The notes under the pieces: generated by a model
What the model saw: the letters and a program-made list of their open reading frames with translations, nothing else
Told to the model about the DNA's origin: nothing
Databases searched by the model: none
Part shown: positions 27,846 to 38,500 of the stretch, piece after piece
Position numbering within the stretch: position 1 is the first letter of the stretch
Layout: every line of letters starts with the position of its first letter
Translations under genes and position numbers: made by a program
Assembly (NCBI RefSeq): GCF_007754155.1
Contig: NZ_CP037423.1
Location: 5,362,865 to 5,426,864, forward strand
Source of the DNA: Stieleria neptunia
GTDB lineage: Bacteria; Planctomycetota; Planctomycetia; Pirellulales; Pirellulaceae
Direction: 5' to 3'
Length of the DNA: 64,000 bases

Positions 27846-28358
27846 TTACCCGCTGATTCGATCTCTGGACGCGGTGATTCTGGAGCCAAGCAATTCGATC
27901 AGCGAAGAATACGAGTCGCTCGGATCAATGGTAGCACGCGGAACGTAAATTGACACTCCTGTGTCCGGAATAAGAAAGAACCCCTTCGACGCCGCCGTGA
28001 AGCCAGTGAATGGAGACAGACGCATCGTTGCAGAACAATTGGCGGACGTTGAAGTGAGCGAATCCCCAGCGAAATGCAAATCGACTGATTTGTCAACACG
28101 GACGGCCGCAACTCGTGCGTTCACCCATCTTCGCTTGTGCGTGGCAGCCATCACAAACTCGTAGACACCGGCCGCTGTAAAAAGTGCACCGACAAGCCGT
28201 TGGTTCGAAAATGCAACCGCCAAAGTTACGCCGAACAATGTCAGCGCAAGCGCGAACCAGATTTCGTACCGCTAGAATCTCGAACGGTGGCGTAACCACT
28301 CATCGTATTGAAGCTCGAAATAGCTGCGGTCAAAAGTGATGTGAGCAGTCGCGATCAT
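27846..28358 (-). pseudogene. YcxB-like membrane protein gene interrupted by an in-frame amber codon
   Basis: Reading from ATG 28358 gives MIATAHITFDRSYFELQYDE and WLRHRSRF, then a TAG at 28272-28274. In the same frame the sense continues at once with RYEIWFALALTLFGV, a second helix, and the YcxB-like ending FFLIPDTGVSIYVPRATI. The N-terminal ITFD..YF and C-terminal halves fit one protein of about 170 aa, so the amber codon is probably a nonsense mutation. A restart inside the second half is possible but would remove the first domain. Confidence 0.75.
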
Positions 28359-28370
28359 GTTCAATTTGGG

Positions 28371-28838
28371 TCGGGCAACGAATTGCGATCGATCTGAGCA
28401 TGCGCAGGAACGGGGATAGATCGTCAGCCAGAACTTTGTTGCTTCTCAGGTGGGCCGGTCAGAAAAGTTGATTAGAACCAATCCTATCAGACCGTGCCAG
28501 TTTCTCAGGCCCAAGCGAACTCGAACTGGGGGGCAGGAGTTGGGGCCGAGTGCGGCTGCTTTGCACTTTCTTGTTCACTTTTCAGATACCAGTCGTACCA
28601 AGTGCGAAAAAACTTCCTTCATCGCGGCGTCCCAACAGCGACGCTTCGTCAAGCCCCAACCACTCGCGATTCCAGTCTGGACCAGCCTCGTTTACCCAAC
28701 GGACAAGCACCACCAAACCAACACCACCGTCGCAGCGTCCACGATATCCCGGAGGGATCACAGCGAGTAGCCGGAGGTCAGCGCAGCGCCACCTCCGGAC
28801 CACGCGATCCATCCTCCCATCGACCCCGGACGGGGTCG
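28371..28838 (+). repeat. Dispersed composite repeat A, copy 2, with perfect 8-bp-arm palindrome
   Basis: It matches 25229-25634 at both ends and in its middle, with some additional inserted bases. The palindrome CCGGAGGT (28771-28778) and ACCTCCGG (28791-28798) is perfect here, with a 12-base loop containing gcgcagcgc. It lies just upstream of the YcxB-like pseudogene's start. Bases 28839-29081 after it hold no gene I can support. Confidence 0.85.
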
Positions 28839-29081
28839 CACATCCTTTCTGCACACCTGCATCAGGCACGGATGCCGACGCGATCTCTCGCAAGGACGCA
28901 CCTCACGGCGCCCGGCCACATCGCACGACCAGGCCATCCGCAAACCGACCGCTTCTGGAGTCTCTTGCACGCCCTTCATCAGCGTCGCGGTGCAAGCCGC
29001 GTTTTGATCTCATGGGTGCACTGCAAACATGCCAAGGCGCTCGACTCCCAAGCAGCGCCGCGTCGTGTGCAGAGTCGGACT

Positions 29082-29316
29082 CGTCTTTCAGTCAAAGAAA
29101 AGCACCCTTCGACCACACGACGCGAGTGACGGGGGAGTCTTGCGCCGGTGGATCACACGATGGGCCACAAGAGATCAAGACGGCTGTCGCACCAAATCGC
29201 TGATCACCTACGGCCAGAGCACTCAAGAAGCTGGCGTTAGCCTTGCGGCTGCAAATTTCATGCACCCCCGCCCCACCGTGAACGTACATCAACCGTCGAA
29301 GCGGAAAGCAATTCGA
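29082..29316 (+). repeat. Dispersed repeat D, copy 2
   Basis: Direct repeat of 24453-24687, 4.6 kb away, with the same landmarks (gatgggccacaagagatcaa, acctacggccag, ccgtcgaagcg). Short frames inside it on both strands are shared with copy 1 and are not separate genes. Confidence 0.85.
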
Positions 29317-29415
29317 TTAAGTTCAACGGTAGCGATCACGTGGTCGCCGCGAACGACCAAGCACTTCAATCAACTCAACTCGGCGACTTACGTGCGTTCG
29401 CCGGGTTCTCCCGTC

Positions 29416-29838
29416 TTAGTCTTGGTTCCGTCGCTGCAACAACGCACGATCTCGCCATTCCGAGAAAGCGTGCATACTACTCTCTGTGTCCGAAGAAAAA
29501 TCTGCGAACTCGCTCGTCTGTATGTCGAGCAACCGTGCATCAAGCGCGTCACACAATGCTTTTAGGTGCGGGATTGAGCCGCTACCTGCGTTTGATCGAA
29601 TGCCAACGGCAGAAACACTGCCAAATTCATCAGTATGGCATCCGTGGTTGAATTCAAGCCAGTAGTCATCACCGACGAGAAATGAGCGTTCATCTTCGTG
29701 GTCAGCATCCGGGAACAATCGGCGTAGCGTTTCTTGCAGCGTAGCAGAGTCAGCAACCGGTGGCGGAGTGAAGTCTGGAGGAAACTCATCGATCGATTTT
29801 GCATCACCGAATCGCATGATGATTGCGTCCCACGACAT
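29416..29838 (-). CDS. Small soluble protein of unknown function
   Basis: A 140-aa acidic protein starting at ATG 29838 (MSWDAIIMRFGDAKS), with CTGGGAAAATCA as ribosome-binding region; a longer in-frame start at 29919 has no such support. The pattern SWDAIIMRF near the start, DDYWLEFNHG in the middle and ALDARLLDIQTSEFAD near the end is one I associate with immunity-like hypothetical proteins, but I cannot name a family. Neighbours are repeats and other orphan genes. Confidence 0.65.
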   Translation of the reverse strand: MSWDAIIMRFGDAKSIDEFPPDFTPPPVADSATLQETLRRLFPDADHEDERSFLVGDDYWLEFNHGCHTDEFGSVSAVGIRSNAGSGSIPHLKALCDALDARLLDIQTSEFADFSSDTESSMHAFSEWRDRALLQRRNQD

Positions 29839-29934
29839 TGATTTTCCCAGGAAAGTAGATCTTGTTGGGTGAACGGTACAAATCACGGGGACGGGCGAAA
29901 GACCTAAACACAGACTCAAACTTGACTCCGTCGC

Positions 29935-30486
29935 TCATGTGCATTCGATGATTCCGCCATCCTTGCGTTGGTTCCGTATCTCCGAAAATTCTTCGACGAC
30001 ATCACGAAGGGTTTGCCATCCTTTCCGAGGACGTACACCGGTTGTCTCCTCGATCCTGTCGCGAATGCATTCGTCAGTATCGTCGCTCTCCACAATGCAG
30101 AAGAAACCATCAACAATTGAAAGCTGGTTTTCAAATGCATCGTTTGGTCGTAAATCCCGCGGATCGACTCGAATTGTATTGGCAATCAGTTGAACGCAAC
30201 AGACGATTGATTCGGATGGAATATTTGGAATAGCGTGAATCCAATCGTCCATTGACGTTTGATCGCGTCTGCGAAGCCTTGCCGCCCGACGCTTCCAAGC
30301 TGCCTTCTCGCCATAATGCAAAGCCAGGTATCCGGCGATGCAGGCCGCAACAAGAATCACGAGATAGGTCAACGATGCCACCGGTTGATCGTCAGGCAGT
30401 AGGCGGAATTTCCTGTGGTCACCGCATCGACGCGATCGACCTGAACTTAAAAACAAACTCGACACGCCGACTGCGATGTACCACAT
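29935..30486 (-). CDS. Membrane-anchored protein with acyl-carrier-like C-terminal region (unknown function)
   Basis: About 183 aa. One strong TM helix (SLTYLVILVAACIAGYLAL) is followed by a basic stretch (KAAWKRRAARLRRRD) and a soluble domain (IANTIRVDPRDLRPNDAF, then IEETTGVRPRKGWQTL). The domain's pattern recalls acyl-carrier-like helical proteins, but no DSL phosphopantetheine serine is seen. The start is uncertain: ATG 30486 is used, GTG 30381 would begin directly at the TM helix, and frames extending further upstream run into repeat C. It lies 96 bp upstream of, and co-oriented with, the 140-aa gene. Confidence 0.5.
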   Translation of the reverse strand: MWYIAVGVSSLFLSSGRSRRCGDHRKFRLLPDDQPVASLTYLVILVAACIAGYLALHYGEKAAWKRRAARLRRRDQTSMDDWIHAIPNIPSESIVCCVQLIANTIRVDPRDLRPNDAFENQLSIVDGFFCIVESDDTDECIRDRIEETTGVRPRKGWQTLRDVVEEFSEIRNQRKDGGIIECT

Positions 30487-30595
30487 GGTTGGCGCGTCCG
30501 GCCACGACGACGGCACGGGCCAGCGTCGCACACTGCCAATGTACTCGATCGGAATCGCCGTGGGACATATCACTCCCCTTGCTGTACCGACTTCT

Positions 30596-30832
30596 TTGTG
30601 GAGTCGAGATGAAGCCTGGAGGGCTGACACAATGCTTGCCGGTGGCGTTAGCCACCGGAATCGAAAGAACCGAATCACGGAGGCCTGAAAGGCCGGCACA
30701 ATCGTTCTCCCAGTCCACTCGACGCCCGGCATTGTGCCGGCCCTCCGGGCCTTGGGCATTTCATTGAATCCACCCCGGTGGCTGACGCCACCGGCAGACA
30801 CTCTACCGGCCCTCCGGGCCTGAAAGTCGTAC
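30596..30832 (+). repeat. Dispersed repeat C, long copy with two perfect hairpins
   Basis: The head (gtggagtcgagatgaagcc) and tail (gccaccggcagacactctac to gtcgtac) match 26936-27014. The middle carries the hairpin CCGGTGGC-gtta-GCCACCGG (30639-30658) and a second one, CCGGTGGC-tgac-GCCACCGG (30775-30794), plus two copies of ggccctccgggcc. The repeat sits directly against the 3' end of the next minus-strand gene. Confidence 0.85.
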
Positions 30833-30840
30833 GTCCTCCC

Positions 30841-31266
30841 TCACCGGGAGCGAGCGGAGGAGCGTGCCTGCAAGAGACGTCCGACCGAGTGCTCTGGTGG
30901 ACGGCATGGTTTGCCGTCATGATCCAGCGGGTGCCGTTCGATATCCCCGGGCCGAGTCTCAAGCCAGCATTCCGGCCATCGATACATCCAATGATCGAAA
31001 ACCAAAGCCTCCGCAACCGACAACCACCCGAATCGGGTTGCGAGGTAGCGGCCGAGGTAGAAACCAAGGTGGTTCATCAGCAGGGCAATCGCAAAGTGTC
31101 CCGTGGCCCCAATGAAGCCGAAGAAACGTGCCTGAGGTTGGATCGCGGGGACGTGCTTCACAATCCCCCAAAACATCGCAATCCAACTGACGATGAGCGA
31201 GAAACGCAATAGACAGACGGCTCCATGAATGAAACGCAGCCTTCGCTTGACACGTTTGCCCATCAT
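30841..31266 (-). CDS. Small membrane protein, 3' end abutting repeat C
   Basis: A 141-aa protein starting MMGKRVKRRLRF at 31266 (a second ATG is one codon later). It has two hydrophobic helices (LLRFSLIVSWIAMFWGIV and FFGFIGATGHFAIALLMNH) and a segment with HWMYRWPECW. The last ~20 residues (QARSSARSR) are encoded by sequence that looks like the edge of the repeat region, so the original C-terminus may have been replaced. Function unknown. Confidence 0.5.
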   Translation of the reverse strand: MMGKRVKRRLRFIHGAVCLLRFSLIVSWIAMFWGIVKHVPAIQPQARFFGFIGATGHFAIALLMNHLGFYLGRYLATRFGWLSVAEALVFDHWMYRWPECWLETRPGDIERHPLDHDGKPCRPPEHSVGRLLQARSSARSR

Positions 31267-31309
31267 GGATGGCTCGGCAGAAAATCGAAAGCTGCGGTGG
31301 CGGCTACTG

Positions 31310-31741
31310 TCATCCACTTACTGCACCGTGATATCGAGTAGCAGTACGAATTGAAACCACGATCGACATCATGCAGCAGAGCAGGAAGATGGAGAACCAA
31401 CGAACGATGGGATCGCCCAAAAGCGAGGCACCGATCAATGCCGTTAGAGCAACGATGTAAACAGCAATGGGGATCTGACCAAGTTTCGATCTGCGTCGCA
31501 GGTGATACAATCCCGCCGGAATCCCGATGCACGCGAACACGATCACAGGCACGCTGAACAGGATCAGGATTGCCATGAAGTCATCATCATTGTCTCCACG
31601 AATATCCAAATAGCATGAGACGCCGCAAAGGACAGCAGCGATTGCCCCAAGACCAATGGTTCCAACTGCGAGGACTCCGATAGCAACGAGCGAGACGGAA
31701 TTGTCAGGAGGCGTAGCGGATGGTGGTCCGTAAGGATTCAT
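31310..31741 (-). CDS. Four-TM membrane protein of unknown function
   Basis: A 143-aa protein with a short Pro/Ser-rich cytoplasmic start (MNPYGPPSATPPDN) and four hydrophobic helices (VAIGVLAVGTIGLGAIAAVL, AILILFSVPVIVFACIG, PIAVYIVALTALIGASLL, WFSIFLLCCMMSIVVSI). It lies 43 bp upstream of the next minus-strand membrane protein, so they may form an operon. No family is recognised. Confidence 0.65.
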   Translation of the reverse strand: MNPYGPPSATPPDNSVSLVAIGVLAVGTIGLGAIAAVLCGVSCYLDIRGDNDDDFMAILILFSVPVIVFACIGIPAGLYHLRRRSKLGQIPIAVYIVALTALIGASLLGDPIVRWFSIFLLCCMMSIVVSIRTATRYHGAVSG

Positions 31742-31823
31742 CTAATGCGTAACATTCCTTCGCTAGAAACGATTCATGATCACCGGTTCGACCGCGTCTC
31801 GCTTCGAGGGACCGAATCGGATT

Positions 31824-31847
31824 GGTCTGTCCCCTGGTCTGTCCCCT
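31824..31847 (+). repeat. Short tandem duplication (12 bp x 2)
   Basis: The 12-base unit ggtctgtcccct occurs twice without a spacer in the gap between the four-TM gene and the small Pro-rich gene. Function unknown. Confidence 0.8.
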
Positions 31848-31891
31848 AGGTTTGATGAAATCAACGGCGGGGCTTAGCTGCGGTCTTCTTG

Positions 31892-32209
31892 TTAGCGAAT
31901 GATCGCACGCAAGGTGTTTGCCACCGGTCGACCCGGCACGCGCACTTCGGATCCGCCATAGGGTGTGTAGAACCGATAGCGTGGTCGCGGGACGACCACG
32001 GGCGCGACCGGCGCGACGGCGTAGGGACGGACCACGACCGGTGCGGGGTACAGCACCGGTGGCACGAACACGGGGCGAGCGACCGGGGCGGCGTAGCGCG
32101 GTGCGTAGATGTCAATCCCGACGTATTGCGCTGCGCCATACTGCGCTTCGGCACTGGAAACCATCGTCGCCGATGCCAATAACGCCAAACCGACAATCAA
32201 AGCCTTCAT
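31892..32209 (-). CDS. Small secreted Pro/Val/Tyr-rich protein
   Basis: A 105-aa protein with a clear signal peptide (MKALIVGLALLASATMVSSAEA) and a mature part made of Pro-Val-Tyr-Ala-rich low-complexity sequence (PVFVPPVLYPAPVVVRPY). The ATG at 32209 follows GGAGAGAACAG, a good ribosome-binding site. Such proteins are common in planctomycetes; a cell-surface or matrix role is inference. It is divergent from the giant LEPR-XLL gene. Confidence 0.7.
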   Translation of the reverse strand: MKALIVGLALLASATMVSSAEAQYGAAQYVGIDIYAPRYAAPVARPVFVPPVLYPAPVVVRPYAVAPVAPVVVPRPRYRFYTPYGGSEVRVPGRPVANTLRAIIR

Positions 32210-32533
32210 CTGTTCTCTCCAAACCGTTGTTTCCTAGGGATCCGATGTCGTGCCCGTAATCGATGCGACACGCCCGGAGAATCTGACACGCTATTGTTCG
32301 CCGCCAACCTCGATAAAGCAAGTTGACGCGGAGGAGGCCGAACACGACGCGCGCATCCCCGGATATTGACGCAACCCGTTTTCGCAGAGAAGGTTACGAA
32401 AAAACGTTGCGATCGAATCCGAGCCTGTGGGGCAACCGAACCACGCAAATCCTACCCGCATTCGCACCACCGCTGTGGTAGGATGGGCTCCTACCCAGAC
32501 CGTTCTCAAGAATTTACTGCGCAGGAATTCGCG
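32210..32533. other. Divergent intergenic region
   Basis: A 324-bp gap between the small Pro-rich gene (minus) and the giant surface protein (plus). It must carry both promoters, but I could not pick convincing -35/-10 pairs. The plus-strand start is preceded by GCAGGAATTCGCG, a reasonable ribosome-binding site. No repeat was recognised. Confidence 0.5.
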
Positions 32534-35500
32534 ATGAAATTTCGATCTTGGGGGCACAAACCATCTGGCCAACGACGGCTTCAAATCGAGACATTGGAAA
32601 AGCGGCACCTGCTGGCAGCCGCGCTCTTGGAAACGTCCCTTCTGCGGGATCTCAACCCACAAGCTCCGGCGTCGGGGGCTCAACAATTTGTCGCCGTGGG
32701 TGATCGGTTGTTCTTTGTCGCCGATGATGGGCTGCACGGTGATGAACTGTTCGTCATCCACGGTGAGGGTCGCGGAGTCCTGGTCAAAGACATCGGCCCA
32801 GGCCCGATCGACGGCGAAATCCAACATCTGACGGCCGTCAACGACACGCTCTTCTTCACCGCGTCTACCGACGATGCGGGGCAGGAACTTTGGAAGAGCG
32901 ATGGCACCGAGGCGGGCACGGTGCGCGTCCGCGACATCAACCCGACGGTGACGACGTATGAATACGACGGCATCACGTACAGCTACGGCGATTCCTCCTA
33001 CCCATCTCATCTGACGGCTGCCGGCAATCAACTGTTCTTCGTCGCCAACGATGGGACGCACGGTGACGAACTGTGGATGAGTGACGGGACCGAAGCGGGC
33101 ACGGTCTTGGTATCCGATCTGGCCGCGGGACAAACGGGTTCAGCTCCCGACCAGCTGACGTTTGCACCGGCGATCGGTCAAGGAACGTTGTTCTTCACAG
33201 CCGAATCGCCGAACATCGGCCGCGAGCTGTTCAAATCGGACTTACAGGGTGTCGCATCGCTGGTTACCAATGTGTTTCCGGAAACGAATTCCGGAGGCGC
33301 TCCCCTCTTCTTTGAACGGACCGATGTCGGTGACGCCCCGGTGATCCGAAACGCCAGTGGTCACCCCATCGTTGGCCAGCGTGACGCGTCCAACAACTGG
33401 GTCTTCTTCGAAGCGGACGGAACCCAAGTCATGCCGTCTGATTTTTTCCCGTATTCCTCCAACCCTCAGAATCTGGTGGCCTTTGACGGGCTACTGTACT
33501 TTTCTGCCGATGGCGTCGCGGTGGACTCGGGTGGATTCAGCGCGATTGGTCGAGAACTTTGGGCGACCGACGGCACCGCCGCCGGCACGTTTGTGGCAAG
33601 CGATTTGGCCGAAGGAGATTTTGTGTTCACCGCGACGGATGTGACCGGGGCGAGCGTGGACATCCGCCGCCCCTTGAGTTCGTCGCCGCGTGAACTGGTC
33701 ACGGCTGCAAACCAATTGTTTTTTTCCGCAACGGGAGACGCCGCGACGGGTCGAGAGTTGTACGCGCGCGGTGCCACTGGGATCCCGGGTGTTGGAACAA
33801 GCGAGTTGGTCAAGGATATTTTTCCCGAGTCGGCTGATTCCTGGCCGGCGCAGATCACGAGCGTGGGCAATCGCGTCTTCTTCTCCGCAGACTCGGACCA
33901 AGGTGTCGAATTGTGGACCAGTGACGGGACAACCGCAGGAACGGTTCTCGTGAAAAACATTGCTCCGGGCCTACTCGATTCCGACCCGGAGGACTTCACG
34001 GCGCTCGGGAACACACTGTTCTTCACTGCCAACGACAGTGCGAACGGCCGCGAAGTCTGGAGGAGCGACGGCACCGACGACGGCACGGTTCTGGTCAAAG
34101 ACATTCGTCCCGGCGGGCCGAACACCCACAGCTTGGCTCAAGATTTGACCGCCTTCGGCACCCACGTCTATTTCGGTGCGAGCGACTTTTTCCGCGGCTT
34201 TGATGTCTGGCGGACCGACGGAACGGCCGCCGGCACCGAGTGGGTCGGCGTCCAAACCGACGCGACCATTTCATCGGCCCCCAAACACTTGACACGAGTG
34301 GGATCCAAGTTGTTTTTCGTCGCGACATCGCATCAGTTCGGTGAAGAGTTATGGGTCTCCGACGGAGACGCATTCAGCACACGCGTCCTGAAAGACATCA
34401 ATCCACAATTTGTCGGCAACGTTCCCCAAGGGGCCACGGTCGGTGACTTGGTCGAATTCAACGGGATGCTTTACTTTGCAGCCTTCGACGGAACCGCATC
34501 AAGACTTTGGAAAACCGACGGAACCGAGGCGGGAACGACTTATGCGACGCTCGGCGACGACGGAACCCCGGTTGCGGGCCCCAACGCGCCGCGTGATTTG
34601 ATCGCGATCGGTGACACGCTCTTCTTCACCGCCGATGAACCAAGCTCTGGGCGTGAACCCTGGGCGCTCCACGCTGCGACGGGTCAAGCGACGTTGCTCA
34701 AAGACATCGATCCGACGTTGCAGACGACCAGCAATCCGCCGTTTGCACTCTCCTCGCAACCGCTGGATTTTGTCCGCTACGGAAATCAACTTTACTTTAG
34801 CGCCTATAGCCCCCAGACGGGTCGAGAGCTTTGGAGCAGCGACGGAACGCCCGAGGGCACGATGCTGCGCGCGGATCTTTACCCGGGTAGCGCGTTTCCG
34901 TTTTCTTCGAACCCGGAAGAGCTGGTCGTTTCCGGCGAGAAACTATTCTTCATCGCCGAGGATCCGGATCACGGATCGGAGCTATGGGTGATCGACAGCG
35001 GCTCCGACGATCCCCGCTTGGTGGCGGACTTGGACCCTGGCAGCGACAGCTCGCGGCTGTTTTCGCTGACAGCCTTCGGCGAGGGTGTCGCGTTCCGCCG
35101 CGATGACAACTTCAACGGCGTGGTCGCCACGAATCTAGGAAACGAACTCTGGATCAGCGACGGAACCGAGGACGGAACACGCCCCGTGGTCGATCTTGAA
35201 ACCGGCACGGACGGTTCACGCTGCTTCGGGGATTACGTCGACGGCGGCATCATTGAATTCAACAGCCAGATTGTGTTCCGGGCCAACGATTTGGAACACG
35301 GCTGCGAACTGTTCATCAGCGACGGCACGGCGGCCGGCACGCACTTGCTGGAAGATCTGTACGAAGACATCCCGATCGTGATCGGCCAGGAAGGTCGTTC
35401 GTCCGATCCCGACGATTTCACCATGATCGGCAATGCCCTGTATTTTCAGGCGACCGACGAAAATGGCCGTGGCCTGTGGCGACTGGATCTCGACGGGACG

Positions 35501-38500
35501 CTCCACCGTACGGCGTTGCACTATGATCTCAATCCCGAACCGGCTGAATTAACGATCGCCGGTTCGAATTTGTTTCTGATCGGTGACGACGGGATTTTGG
35601 GGCGTGAGATTTATCGCATTCCGTTGGAACACTCGCTCACCCCCGGCGTGATGGAAATCCTGGCCAAGGACGTCGCCTACCAAGACTGGGTGGTTGGACA
35701 AACCGTCTCACTTTCGGATCTTGGTTACGGGCAAATCTCCACCGTGGAATTCACCGTCGATCAATTCTTTCAGGATCCGGTGACCGGGTTCGACGCCGTG
35801 GGGCTGGTCAGCAATTCGGTCGATCCGGTGCTCGCCATCCGTGGGTCCGTCGATTTCTTGACCGATTGGTTCGACGATTTCCATCCCGATGGCGTCGGGA
35901 CCGCGCAATTTCTGGCGAACTATGACGACGTCGCCGCATGGCTGACCGCCGTCAACGGCGCTCACGGCATTCCCTCGATTGTCGGACATAGCTTGGGCGG
36001 CGGTCTGACACAATTGATGGCAGCACGCTACACCGGCGACGGTGGCGTTCTCGCTCGCATCAACACGTTCAACGCACCCGGCATCAATGCGGACTATGCC
36101 GCCATGTTCAATGCCGAACTTGCCGACCACGTGCTCCACTTTGTCACCAACGGTGACCCGGTCAGCATGGCCGGCGACGCATTCCTCTCGGGCAACTGGG
36201 TGCGAGCCACCTTCTCAGCGATCAACCTGGCGACAAACCACACCCATCCGGTCGTCGTGCCGTTCACGTTCACCGGCGAGTCGCGGACGGAAACTCGAGA
36301 TCGGCCGGAGGACACGACGTTTGAATTCTTTGACAATACCGATTGGCTGAACAGTCCGCTGTACTTCCACGACGACGCCGACTATCTGACGTGGTTGTCG
36401 GTGATGTACGCGGTGGCAAACGCCAGCGACACGCTGCGGCCCTACCGACACTTGCCCGCTTCGCTGCTGTTCCGCAGCACCACGGAAGTCCAACGGCAAA
36501 CCATCGGACAAATCTGGCACGATTTCCAAACCCCCGTCTTGGCGGCGATCGGGCCAACGCCTTGCGATCCGCAGCAAGAGCCGTTCACGCTTTCGGACAT
36601 CGAGTTCAGCGTCCTCGGCTTATTGGATGTCGAAGCCACCGGCATGATGGCCAGTTGCCGGCTCGCGCCGGATCCGAGCATCTGGCTGCAGGGCGAGGTG
36701 CGTTTGCCCGATTTCTTTAACGTCACCGCGAACTTCACCGACAACAATCGCATTCAACTGGCCGATGGCAACATCGATCTGGTCGGCACGGTGACCGCGG
36801 AAGACATTCCCGTTGTGCCGGGATTCCTTGAAGTCAAGGGGGCCAACATCGGCATCAATACGATTGAGAAGACGCTCACGGCGGGTGCACAACTGGCGCT
36901 CAGACCGTGGGACATCGTCCTGGCAGTCGACCTCGGCTTTCTCAACAGCGAGTGGAATTCGATCGAAATCGGCGTCGACGGATTAGGGATTCCGGTGCCG
37001 GTCTTACCGGCGGCCGTCTTGCAGCGTGTTTCCGGCAGCGTCAATCACATTGCGACCAGCGACCCCTCTCCGGTCACGTTTGGCGGATCGATCGGGATGA
37101 CGCTGGGACCGGAAGTCAGCGTCAATTTACCGGATTGGGCCGGCGGGCCGGTGGAAGCCAAGTTGCTCGGATTCAATGGCGCCGCATCCTTCAACAGCCA
37201 ACAACTGACGATCGGTGCAGACCTGTCGATCCTCAACGATCTGGCAATCGTTGACGGAACAACGACCTGGAATTGGGTCGATGGGGTCTTGCAAGCCAGC
37301 GGCGGGTTCGATGTCTTGAACGGAACCATCTTGTCGGACGATGCGAGCTTCACGGCAAACGTCGATGCAAACAGCGGTTTGAACATCAGCGCGTCGGCGA
37401 GTGCGACCTTTACGGTTCCCGAATCGTTCCCGTTGATCGGCGGCACCGAAGCCTTGGCGGGTCAATTCTTCTTGCAATTTAACGACGACGGCGATCTTTC
37501 CAATGATTCCACCGGCGCCTATGCCAGTTTTCCCCTGCCCCTGATCGGCGACACCGGATTGGGGTTTCGCCTCTGGCTTGATGGTGGCATCGGTTTGATC
37601 GGCGCGGAGGAAATCGACGCCTTGATCGCTGCCGGTGAAGGCGAATGGTTGGCTCAATCGACCACGAATTCGCACCAAGTCGAACTGGGACCGGGAAAGC
37701 AATGGGCCATGCTTACCGCCCAGTGGGAGCAAGAAACCGCAACCGAAATCGTGCTCTCGACTCCGTCGGGCCAGACCCTGACCGAATCCGACATCATCGC
37801 TGACCCCGATATGGCGATCGTCGAAGAGCTGTCCGACAACAAGCGACGCGTCGTCGTCGTCTCACAACCCGATGCGGGCGTTTGGACTCTGAGTGTCGAT
37901 TCCGATAGCGGCACCGGTCAGGTTGAGTACTTTGTCGTTTCCAACAACGATGCTCCCAGCGGAGCCATCACGCAGCTCACCGGTGGCGGCTTTGGACAGC
38001 CCGTTTCGATTTCCTACAACGCCATGGATAGCGACAATGACGCCTCGGTCTCGCTGTTCTTCGATTCCGATGCAACCGGACTGGACGGCATCTTGATCGA
38101 TTCCGGGATCACCGAGTCTGACGGCCCCGGGGCATCGACCTGGGACACGACCGGAGTGCCCGACGGCGAGTACTTTGTGTACATGATGATCGACGACGGG
38201 ATCAACGCACCCGTCGTGGTGTATTCGCAAGCCCCTGTCTCGATCACCCATCGACGTATTGTTGGCCAGGTCTTCCATGACGCCAACGCGAACGCCGTGA
38301 TGGACGCGGGCGAGTCCCCGGCCGCCGATGTCGCCGTCTTCGTCGACAGCAATGGGAACGCCGCGCTGGACGACGACGAATCGTTTGCGATCACGGGCGC
38401 CGACGGCCACTACCGATTGGCTGAATTGCCCATCGGCACCCATTCCATCGCAATGATCACGCCACATGGATTCATTCAATCCGCGCCGACGGGCGGGGTG

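Noticed and set aside
28550..29203. A 217-codon frame on the plus strand through repeats A and D
   Set aside because: It consists of two dispersed repeats and their junction, and similar fragments appear at the other repeat copies; no protein family is recognisable.
32365..32533. N-terminal extension of the giant protein from 32366
   Set aside because: The extra 56 codons are Arg/Cys-rich and would place the LEPR-XLL-type signal far from the N-terminus; the ATG at 32534 has a ribosome-binding site.
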